NCBI GenBank assembly: GCA_020161265.1
Contig: JAIUOC010000002.1
Location: 124,001 to 188,000 of the forward strand
Direction: 5' to 3'
DNA length: 64,000 nucleotides
Source: Chloroflexota bacterium
Lineage (GTDB): Bacteria > Chloroflexota > Chloroflexia > Chloroflexales > Herpetosiphonaceae
The notes beneath the pieces were generated by a model that saw only the letters and a list, made by a program, of their open reading frames with translations, ran no database searches and was not told where the DNA came from. The position numbers and the translations under genes were made by a program. Positions 52,574 to 59,954 of the stretch are shown one piece after another. Positions within the stretch are counted from its first letter, which is position 1. Every line of letters begins with the position of its first letter.

Positions 52574-54118
52574 ATGCTTGATTCGATTGATGTTTTGGTG
52601 ATTGGTGGCGGCGCAACAGGCACGGGAGTTTTGCGCGATTTGGCGATGCGTGGCTTGAGTTGTGTTTTGGTCGAGCGCCGCGATCTGGCCGATGGCACAA
52701 CTGGCCGCTACCACGGCTTGCTGCATTCAGGCGCACGCTACATTGGCCGCGACCGCGAAGCCGCCCGCGATTGCGCAATTGAAAATCAGATTTTGCGCCG
52801 CATCATTCCACATTGCATCGAGGATACCAGCGGCTACTTTGTTTCCACGCCCCAAGATCCCAAGCGCTACGCCGAAGAATTTCTAGGTTTGTGCTTTGCT
52901 GCTGGTGTGCCAGCCCAACAAGTGCGGGTTAGCAGCCTTTTGCAACGTGAGCCAGCACTCAATCGCGGCATTTCGCATGCCTTTGAGGTTGCCGATGGCT
53001 CGGCTGATGCCTTTTTGACGGTTGAAGCCAATGTACGTTCAGCTCGTGAGTATGGCGGGCAGACCTTACTCTATCACGAAGTGATTAATTTAATCGTTGA
53101 GGCTGGCACAGTCGTTGGCGCTCGCTTGCACAACACCCTAAATGGCGAGGAATTTAATCTCGCCTGCCGCTATGTGGTCAATGCTGCTGGGGCGTGGGCT
53201 GGCCGAATCGCCGCCTTGGCTGGAATCGCCGTTGATATTGTGGCGGGCAAAGGCGTGATGGTGGCCTTCAATCATCGCTTGGTTAATAGCGTGATCAATC
53301 GCTGCAAGCAGCCAGGTGATGGCGATATTATCGTGCCAGTGCGCACGGTTTGCGTGGCTGGAACGACCGACGAAAGTGTGCCCGACCCCGATGATCGTTC
53401 GATGTTGGCCCATGAAATTGCCACGGTTTTGGATGAAGGCGAGATTCTCATTCCTGGCTTAGCGCAAGCCCGCATGCTACGAGCATGGGCTGGCGTGCGC
53501 CCACTCTACCGCGAGCAAGCCACCACCGAAGATCGCGATCTTAGCCGCGATTTTAAAGTGCTCGATCATGCCCAACGCGATGGGGTAGCCGGAATCGTTT
53601 CAATTGTAGGCGGTAAATACACAACCTATCGCATGATGGCGGAACGGACAGTTGATCTGGTTGCCAAATATGTGCAAAATACCAGCGCCTGTCGCACTGC
53701 TGAGGAAGCTATTCCAGCCCCCGATCAACGCCGTTTATTTACGGTTGGTGCGCCATTAGCAACAATTGAGACCGAACAAAGCTATGGCGATTTAATTTGT
53801 GAATGCGAATTGGTTACACGCCAACGCTTGCTTGATGCCTGGCAAGCAGGCGCAACCAGCATCGACGATTTGCGCCGCGATACGCGCATCGGCATGGGGC
53901 CGTGCCAGGGTGGTTTTTGTACTATGCGTACCGCCGCTCTCGCCTACGAAGCCCAAGTTGCCGATCAGCAACAAAGTGTCGAGGCAATTGAGCACTTTTT
54001 GCAAGAACGTTGGCGTGGGATTCAGCCAATTCTCTGGGGCGATCAATTACGTCAAGCACGGCTCGACGAGCAGATTTACCTTAATCTATTAAATGTGCAG
54101 CCTGAGGATGCCCAATAA
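52574..54118 (+). CDS. glpA: FAD-dependent glycerol-3-phosphate dehydrogenase, GlpA-like
   Basis: A 514-residue flavoprotein oxidising glycerol 3-phosphate to dihydroxyacetone phosphate. The N-terminal FAD-binding DVLVIGGGATGTGVLRDLA and RYHGLLHSGARY are typical. The C-terminal 100 residues contain a BFD-like [2Fe-2S] domain with ICECELVT and GMGPCQGGFC, which marks the anaerobic GlpA branch as opposed to GlpD. GlpB and GlpC, its usual partners, are absent here. ATG 52574 is preferred over TTG 52568, with AAGGA 9 bp upstream. It overlaps the next gene by 1 bp. Confidence 0.88.
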   Translation: MLDSIDVLVIGGGATGTGVLRDLAMRGLSCVLVERRDLADGTTGRYHGLLHSGARYIGRDREAARDCAIENQILRRIIPHCIEDTSGYFVSTPQDPKRYAEEFLGLCFAAGVPAQQVRVSSLLQREPALNRGISHAFEVADGSADAFLTVEANVRSAREYGGQTLLYHEVINLIVEAGTVVGARLHNTLNGEEFNLACRYVVNAAGAWAGRIAALAGIAVDIVAGKGVMVAFNHRLVNSVINRCKQPGDGDIIVPVRTVCVAGTTDESVPDPDDRSMLAHEIATVLDEGEILIPGLAQARMLRAWAGVRPLYREQATTEDRDLSRDFKVLDHAQRDGVAGIVSIVGGKYTTYRMMAERTVDLVAKYVQNTSACRTAEEAIPAPDQRRLFTVGAPLATIETEQSYGDLICECELVTRQRLLDAWQAGATSIDDLRRDTRIGMGPCQGGFCTMRTAALAYEAQVADQQQSVEAIEHFLQERWRGIQPILWGDQLRQARLDEQIYLNLLNVQPEDAQ

Positions 54119-54459
54119 TGCGGTGGCAACTCGCCCGTTGGCAACAATTGGCCCGCCAGCTGAAACAACAACTACGAATACTCTTGTTGGCATGGCGTGA
54201 TCCGCGTGTGCCATGGTATGCCAAAGCCCTAGCAATTTGCACCTTGGGCTATGCTTTTAGCCCAATCGACCTAATTCCTGATTTTATTCCGGTGTTGGGC
54301 TATTTAGATGATCTCTTGATCCTGCCGCTTGGTATTATGTTAACAATTAAACTTATTCCCAGCGTCGTTTGGCAAGAATATACAATCAAGGCCCAGCAAA
54401 CTCCAGCCCAATCCAAACCAGTTAGTTATATCAGTGCAGGCTTGATTATTGGGCTTTGA
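54118..54459 (+). CDS. DUF1232 (YkvA-like) membrane protein, probably truncated by TGA
   Basis: A 113-residue protein with the DUF1232 core WYAKALAICTLGYAFSPIDL and DFIPVLGYLDDLLILPLG. After the stop TGA (54457-54459) the same frame continues LGAAWWAFNLLR and then TAA at 54496-54498. Reading the TGA as Trp gives a continuous C-terminal membrane helix, ISAGLIIGLW joined to LGAAWWAFNLL, as in relatives that end in such a helix. So this is likely a recent nonsense change that shortens the gene by 13 codons. Family function unknown. It starts within the glpA stop codon (TAATG). Confidence 0.75.
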   Translation: MRWQLARWQQLARQLKQQLRILLLAWRDPRVPWYAKALAICTLGYAFSPIDLIPDFIPVLGYLDDLLILPLGIMLTIKLIPSVVWQEYTIKAQQTPAQSKPVSYISAGLIIGL

Positions 54460-54593
54460 CTTGGAGCAGCATGGTGGGCATTTAATTTGCTTCGCTAAGC
54501 ATAAATTCAATCAAAAGTCGCTTCATTAATCAAACCTGTAATGCTATACTAGGAAAATACTGACCAAAGTACTAAACCAATGAGGGAAGAACA

Positions 54594-55727
54594 ATGCAAA
54601 TCGCCGCATTATTGGCCGAGGCTCGCCATGCCTTGAGTGTAGGAGATCGTGCCAAAGCCAAACAGTTCGCTTCACAAGCTTTGCGACTCGATAGCAAGCA
54701 CATTGAAACATGGCTTTTACTGGCCGACCTGGTTGAAGTTCCCGCGCAAAAACGCGATTGTTTTCAACGAATTTTGGCCATCGATCCTACCAATACCATT
54801 GCCAAACAAGCCCTGAACCAACTTGATGCGCCAGCCCCAGTTGCTGCCGCCAGCTTTGAATTACCCAAATCGGCGTGGTTTGGCAGCAAAGCAACTGAGC
54901 CAGAGTTAACCGCCCAAGTTGGTGGTGGGTTAATCACTACGCCATCAATGCCAACAAGCTCAGCCGGCGGGATTCGTCCTTTGGCGCAGGCCCAAGCACC
55001 TTCATTGGTCGAGTTGAGCAATACGCCTGCGCTCCCAACTGGCTATGTTCAGCCAATTCAGCCTACCTATAGCCAGCCAAATTATGCTCAACCCAACCAA
55101 GCTTTCATCCCACCAGTGGCGAATTATGGCCAAGCTCAGCCACAATATGGTCAAGTGACCTACCCATATGTTGAGCCAAGTGGCGCAGCCAAATTCTTGA
55201 AATGGCTAGTTTTTGCAACATTAGGCTTAATAGTAGTTTGTGCAGGGATTGGCTTGATGGTCAATTTTGGCAAAGAGCCACCGCCAACGCCCAAAGTCAG
55301 TGCCCAAGATCGCACGACGGCGATGCTTGGTGATACCATGAAGATAATCGTTAATCCCGATTTTTATGATAAAAGCAAACAGAAAGCCATTGTTGAGCCT
55401 TATTTGAATAACTATTTTATTGAGGCTGCCCGTACTAATACTGGACGGTTAGACCAAACTGTTCTTGATAGCTTCGATAATGGAGTAGATCAACAGGCCT
55501 TTCTTGCGGCTCTGCCTTATATCAAAGATGCCTATGTTACGCCAACCCAATATACGGTAGAATCACAAACGAATGAGATGATTACGCTCAAGTTAATCAG
55601 TGGAGATCTTGTATTTACTTTTCATAATGGTAAATTTCTCCAAGTTCCATTAAAAGATACCTACGATACATTTACTTGGGTCAATGATGATGGAAGATGG
55701 TATCTTGCTGGGGTAAGTTTAAAATAA
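54594..55727 (+). CDS. TPR-like protein with single membrane helix
   Basis: A 377-residue protein. Residues 1-77 are TPR-like helices (ARHALSVGDRAKAKQFASQA, AIDPTNTIAKQALNQL). A Pro/Gln/Tyr/Asn-rich low-complexity linker runs from about 145 to 195. A membrane helix at about 200-222 (WLVFATLGLIVVCAGIGLMV) separates an exposed 150-residue C-terminal domain. It is related in its N-terminal part to the protein at 58829-59788. An extended -10 (TGCTATACT) lies at 54542-54550. The topology suggests a cytoplasmic TPR and an extracytoplasmic tail; function unknown. Confidence 0.8.
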   Translation: MQIAALLAEARHALSVGDRAKAKQFASQALRLDSKHIETWLLLADLVEVPAQKRDCFQRILAIDPTNTIAKQALNQLDAPAPVAAASFELPKSAWFGSKATEPELTAQVGGGLITTPSMPTSSAGGIRPLAQAQAPSLVELSNTPALPTGYVQPIQPTYSQPNYAQPNQAFIPPVANYGQAQPQYGQVTYPYVEPSGAAKFLKWLVFATLGLIVVCAGIGLMVNFGKEPPPTPKVSAQDRTTAMLGDTMKIIVNPDFYDKSKQKAIVEPYLNNYFIEAARTNTGRLDQTVLDSFDNGVDQQAFLAALPYIKDAYVTPTQYTVESQTNEMITLKLISGDLVFTFHNGKFLQVPLKDTYDTFTWVNDDGRWYLAGVSLK

Positions 55728-55860
55728 GTTAGCCAGAGGCATTATCTATTCTCAATATTGATATAGAATACAATTAAACCATTACTCCGCCCCAATGCTG
55801 TGGCTGGTATACTTAAGCGAGAGAGTCGAAGGCCATTCTTTGTGCGGAGGCTTAGAACCC

Positions 55861-57312
55861 ATGGACGCAACAGCCGATATTGGCTTAATCGGGTTGGCCG
55901 TAATGGGCCAAAACTTGGTTTTGAACATGAACGACCACGGTTTTGTGGTCGCTGTCTATAATCGCACCACCAGCAAAGTCGATCAATTTTTGGCTAACGA
56001 GGCCCAAGGCACCAATGTTGTCGGAGCACATTCGTTAGAAGAATTGGTCAGCAAACTCAAGCGCCCACGCCGCGTGATGTTGATGATTCAGGCTGGCAGT
56101 GCGGTCGATGCCACAATCGATCAATTAGTGCCCTTGCTGGAACCTGGCGATATTATTATTGATGGTGGCAATTCGCTGTTTACCGATAGCAATCGCCGCA
56201 CCGCAGATCTTGAAGCCAAAGGATTGTTATTCATCGGCACAGGGGTTTCGGGTGGCGAGGAAGGTGCACGCCATGGCCCTTCGATTATGCCTGGTGGTTC
56301 GCCCGCCGCATGGCCGCATGTACAGCCAATTTTCCAAGCCATCGCGGCCAAAGTTGATGATGGCTCGCCATGTTGCGATTGGGTTGGTGAAGGCGGCGCT
56401 GGCCACTTCGTCAAGATGGTGCACAACGGCATCGAATATGGCGACATGCAATTGATTGGCGAAACCTACGATGTTATGCGCTCGTTGGGCTTGAGCGCCG
56501 ACGAGATGAGCAGCGTGTTTGGCGAATGGAACGAGGGCAAACTCGATTCATATCTGATTGAAATTACCCGTGATATTTTAGCCTTCCGCGATAGCGATGG
56601 CGCACCGTTGGTCGATAAGATTTTGGATAGCGCTGGCCAAAAAGGTACAGGCAAATGGACAGTCGTTTCTGCTTTGGATAATGGTATTCCGCTGACGTTA
56701 ATCGGCGAAGCCGTGTTTAGCCGCTTTTTGTCGGCACTCAAAGATGAACGGGTGCACGCCGCCAGTGTGATCAGCGGGCCAGCCGATCAGCCAAACGTTG
56801 ATCGCGCCGCCTTGGTCAACGATCTGCGCGAAGCCTTGTATGCAGCCAAAATCGTTTCATATACGCAAGGCTATATGTTGATGCGAGCCGCCGCCAAGGA
56901 ACAAGGCTGGAATCTCAATTATGGCGGGATTGCTTTGATGTGGCGTGGTGGCTGTATCATTCGCTCGGCCTTCTTGGGCAAAATCGAGGAAGCCTATCGC
57001 AATAATCCTGAATTGGTGAACTTGTTGCTCGACCCTTATTTCAGTAACGAAGTGCAGCAATCGCAAGCCGCTTGGCGACGAGTGATTGCCCACGCCGTCC
57101 TCGCAGGCATTCCAGTGCCAGCCTTATCGAGTGCCTTGGCCTTCTTTGATGGTTATCGCACCGGCAATTTGCCAGCCAACCTGTTACAAGCCCAACGCGA
57201 TTACTTCGGTGCACACACCTACGAACGCATCGATGCTGAGCGTGGCAAGTTCTTCCATACCAACTGGACAGGCAAAGGCGGCACGACAACTGCCGGAACG
57301 TATCAAGCCTGA
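55861..57312 (+). CDS. gnd: 6-phosphogluconate dehydrogenase, decarboxylating
   Basis: A 483-residue enzyme of the oxidative pentose-phosphate pathway, making ribulose 5-phosphate and NADPH. Motifs: IGLIGLAVMGQNLVLNMNDHG, GTGVSGGEEGARHGPSIMPGG, FVKMVHNGIEYGDMQLIGE with the catalytic Lys and His-Asn, KILDSAGQKGTGKWT, and SALAFFDGYRTGNLPANLLQ. Length agrees with the dimeric long form. ATG 55861 has GGAGG 10 bp upstream; the frame is open back to 55795, but that extension has no family match. Confidence 0.96.
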   Translation: MDATADIGLIGLAVMGQNLVLNMNDHGFVVAVYNRTTSKVDQFLANEAQGTNVVGAHSLEELVSKLKRPRRVMLMIQAGSAVDATIDQLVPLLEPGDIIIDGGNSLFTDSNRRTADLEAKGLLFIGTGVSGGEEGARHGPSIMPGGSPAAWPHVQPIFQAIAAKVDDGSPCCDWVGEGGAGHFVKMVHNGIEYGDMQLIGETYDVMRSLGLSADEMSSVFGEWNEGKLDSYLIEITRDILAFRDSDGAPLVDKILDSAGQKGTGKWTVVSALDNGIPLTLIGEAVFSRFLSALKDERVHAASVISGPADQPNVDRAALVNDLREALYAAKIVSYTQGYMLMRAAAKEQGWNLNYGGIALMWRGGCIIRSAFLGKIEEAYRNNPELVNLLLDPYFSNEVQQSQAAWRRVIAHAVLAGIPVPALSSALAFFDGYRTGNLPANLLQAQRDYFGAHTYERIDAERGKFFHTNWTGKGGTTTAGTYQA

Positions 57313-57446
57313 TACAAGGATGAAGTATGAGGGATGAAGGATGAAATCTCTGTTGATCTCCATGAATATTTAAGATTAATGGTCATGGGGGATGAATGTT
57401 CAGCTTCAGATAGCTAAGGCTTATTCATCCCTCATCCTTCATCCTT
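57313..57446. repeat. Inverted GGATGAA repeat element
   Basis: AAGGATGAAGTATGAGGGAT plus GAAGGATGAAAT at about 57316-57345 is mirrored on the other strand by ATTCATCCCTCATCCTTC plus ATCCTTCGG (about 57422-57450), 80 bp apart. It is the same word as at 40162-40190. It lies between convergent gnd and the LolA-like gene. No ORF. Confidence 0.7.
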
Positions 57447-57491
57447 CGGTATGCATAGTATGTTAGGATTAACCAAATTCAGCCATTGATC

Positions 57492-57530
57492 AAAAAAGGC
57501 GTGCCCAACACTTGGTTGAGCACGCCTTTT
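57492..57530 (-). terminator. Terminator of the LolA-like lipoprotein gene
   Basis: Stem AAAAGGCGTGC (57494-57504) / GCACGCCTTTT (57520-57530). Read on the minus strand it is followed by TTTTTT (57492-57497). Confidence 0.85.
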
Positions 57531-57549
57531 GGTTGAGAGTAATCGACAG

Positions 57550-58731
57550 TTACTTGAGGCTTTCGGCAATCTTGGTGGCTTGTTCGCCATCGATGTTGCC
57601 AGTAATCACGAAGGTTACATCGCCTTCTTGCCAGGTCAACACCACACCAACATTGCCACGGCCTTCGATCAAGGTGCCTTGAACGCCACGGACAGTTACT
57701 TCAGTGCCGCCACGTTGAATCTTAGCATCTGGATCATCACCTTTGGCTTGAACCAAGGTCCATTCCACATCAGCGCCAGCGTAGGTTTGAATTACGGTGG
57801 TGGCTTTGGCAAGGGTCAACAATTGAACATCGCTCAAGGTTGTGCCCAAGGTTTCGTTGGGAGCCAACAGTTCGAAGCCTGCTTGCGCCTTAGCTTCGTC
57901 CAAGGTCAAATCGGTAGCTGGAGCAGCTTGTTCCATTTCCTTGATCATATCGGCGATCTTGACGATTTCGGCGTTAGCTGGTGGCTGAGCGCTGAAAATC
58001 GCCATATCGATACCTTTATTGACTTCAAGGGTTTCAGCGGCAAAGCTGACATTGCCCATATCTTTGGCATCAAGCACAAACTTGACTGGCATCCAATTGG
58101 TATCTTCCAACCAAACGTTGATGTCAACCAACAAATCGATTGGCAATTGTTGTTGGGCATCTGATTTTGGCGCAATGCTAACTTTGTAGGTATTGAAACC
58201 AGCAACTTTTTCTTCGCCCAAAATCGTGATCGTCAAGGCATCCAAGCCTTTTTCAACGACACCTTGCAATTGGCCGAGCATTTCGGTTTGGTCCATGCGA
58301 CCGCGACCACCTTGGCCTTGCTCTTGATCTTGTTGGCCTTGGCCCATTTGCGATTCGCTCAACTCAGCGGCGGTACCAACATAGGCTTTATTTTCAGCGG
58401 GGTCGTAGAACCAGCCTTGCGTACCATCAGTCACGACTTCAGCGCCAACCATCTTGGCATCGTTGGCATCAAGAATTTTAGCGCGGAAGGCTTTGATTTC
58501 ATTGCCTTCAGCATCTTTGTTGCCAGTTTTGCTCGACCAAACTTCGGCCTTGATAAAGCCAGTCGCTTGATCCGAGGTGTAATCGACGCGCATAATTGCA
58601 TGAACATTGTTGGTATTGGCTTGGCCTTCCCGAATTTTGGTAACGATGTTTTCAGCCGTGATATCTTCTTGACCACAGCCTGCTAACACCATTGTTAACA
58701 CGAGCATCAAGCTCCACATTCGCTTGAACAT
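57550..58731 (-). CDS. LolA-like lipoprotein
   Basis: A 393-residue lipoprotein (signal WSLMLVLTMVLAGCG; lipidated Cys about 19). The N-terminal 250 residues have the pattern of a LolA/LppX-type half-barrel: ENIVTKIREGQANTNNVHAIMRVDY, WFYDPAENKAYV, AGFNTYKVSIAP, and LLVDINVWLEDTNWMPVK. A Gln/Gly-rich insert lies near 125-145. The C-terminal 120 residues (FELLAPNETLGTTLSDVQLL) form a second domain like the DUF4367 group. Such proteins carry lipids or lipoproteins, or sense the envelope. In this phylum the precise role is unknown. Good promoter at 58760-58787. Confidence 0.8.
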   Translation of the reverse strand: MFKRMWSLMLVLTMVLAGCGQEDITAENIVTKIREGQANTNNVHAIMRVDYTSDQATGFIKAEVWSSKTGNKDAEGNEIKAFRAKILDANDAKMVGAEVVTDGTQGWFYDPAENKAYVGTAAELSESQMGQGQQDQEQGQGGRGRMDQTEMLGQLQGVVEKGLDALTITILGEEKVAGFNTYKVSIAPKSDAQQQLPIDLLVDINVWLEDTNWMPVKFVLDAKDMGNVSFAAETLEVNKGIDMAIFSAQPPANAEIVKIADMIKEMEQAAPATDLTLDEAKAQAGFELLAPNETLGTTLSDVQLLTLAKATTVIQTYAGADVEWTLVQAKGDDPDAKIQRGGTEVTVRGVQGTLIEGRGNVGVVLTWQEGDVTFVITGNIDGEQATKIAESLK

Positions 58732-58759
58732 TTGATTCCTCCTAGCAGTATTGAACGGT

Positions 58760-58787
58760 TTTATAGTAGCACGGCCCCTGGTTACAA
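58760..58787 (-). promoter_or_regulatory. Promoter of the LolA-like lipoprotein gene
   Basis: On the minus strand TTGTAA (58782-58787), a 16-bp spacer and TATAAA (58760-58765) lie 29 bp before the start codon, followed by AGGAGG. Confidence 0.6.
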
Positions 58788-58828
58788 ACTAGGTCAGCGA
58801 TGTAATAAAATGATGAACAGCTATTAAC

Positions 58829-59788
58829 TCACCAAATCCATGCCGCAACCAAACTAGCTGCCCAGAAACAAAACCAAATCAAGCTGGCTTGAGTCATTTT
58901 GGCACTCGTCATCCGATCAAGCTCTAAGCCTGGGATAGCGGGCCGTAGGAGTTGGGTCATTAAATTAAACACGCTCCAAGCAACAATCAATAATTGGGCC
59001 AAGCGCAAAACCGCCAGCCATGGATCACCCCACCAAACGCCGAGCAAACCCACGCCAATTCCTGCAATCAGCAACAAACTACTACGCCAAAGCATGGCGC
59101 TCAGCAAGGCCAAATAGGTTGTTCGACCCAAGGTTTCGTGCTGAATCCGGCTTTGGTTGTTTAATAATAGCCACCATGCTGGTAGTTGAATAATTGCAAT
59201 AATTAGCCCCAGTTGCAGCACCACGCCAATCGCTTGCACCAAGCTTTGTTGCGCTAAATTGGGTGCACGCAACAGCAACATATGCACAGCCACCAAACCT
59301 GACCAAAGCCCAATATAGCCCCAAGTCGTGCGTTGATGGCCTTGCAAAACATCTTGCACCGCTCCCGATTCGATCATCGATTCAGGGCGTGGACGCGGCA
59401 TGGCCACATTGCGAGCACGTGGACGCGGCTTGGTTGGTTGTTTTGGGGTGGCAGGGGTTTCCAGTGGTTCGGTTTGGCTAGGAATCGGCTGGGTGGGCGT
59501 GCCCAATGGCTTGGTTTGGTTGCGAAAGCGCTGCTCGGCCAGCTCAGCAAAATCTTCCAAGGCCGAAAGTGCGAGTTGATTGGTTGGATTAATCGCCAGC
59601 ACCCGATCTAAGCAATAGCGCATTTTATCGGCAGAATCAACCACGCCGCTCAGCCAGAGCCATGCTTGCTCATGGTTGGGGTCGTGTTGCACAATGTTGC
59701 TCAACAATTTTCGCGCTTGTTCAGTATTACCTTGATTGGCCGCCGCTTTGGCTAAGCGCAACAATTCATCAATCGATTGTTCGGTCAT
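58829..59788 (-). CDS. TPR-domain membrane protein
   Basis: A 319-residue protein. N-terminal TPR repeats at about 1-85 (AANQGNTEQARKLLSNIVQ, QAWLWLSGVVDSADKMRYCL, VLAINPTNQLALSAL) resemble those of the protein at 54594-55727. A Pro/Thr/Gln-rich linker follows to about 145. The C-terminal half has four or five membrane helices, similar to Yip1-type layout (WGYIGLWSGLVAVHMLL; LGLIIAIIQLPAWWLLL; LLLIAGIGVGLLGV; WFCFWAASLVAAWIW). Function unknown. Confidence 0.8.
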   Translation of the reverse strand: MTEQSIDELLRLAKAAANQGNTEQARKLLSNIVQHDPNHEQAWLWLSGVVDSADKMRYCLDRVLAINPTNQLALSALEDFAELAEQRFRNQTKPLGTPTQPIPSQTEPLETPATPKQPTKPRPRARNVAMPRPRPESMIESGAVQDVLQGHQRTTWGYIGLWSGLVAVHMLLLRAPNLAQQSLVQAIGVVLQLGLIIAIIQLPAWWLLLNNQSRIQHETLGRTTYLALLSAMLWRSSLLLIAGIGVGLLGVWWGDPWLAVLRLAQLLIVAWSVFNLMTQLLRPAIPGLELDRMTSAKMTQASLIWFCFWAASLVAAWIW

Positions 59789-59954
59789 GCTACTTCCTCA
59801 ATATTAACAAGCCTATTTTAACCGAGGTTGACAGCACAACGCACAAGCATCAAGGCTGTATAATGGTAACAACCACTGATCAACGCTATCAATGGCTGCA
59901 TTTGTCGTAAATGATGCAAGCATGTGCCTGCATCGCTAGTGCGGAGTGTCAACG

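Noticed and set aside
59828-59864. TTGACA and TATAAT upstream of the carboxylase gene as a promoter
   Set aside because: The spacer is 25 bp, too long for sigma70; the TATAAT may still be used alone but I cannot support it.
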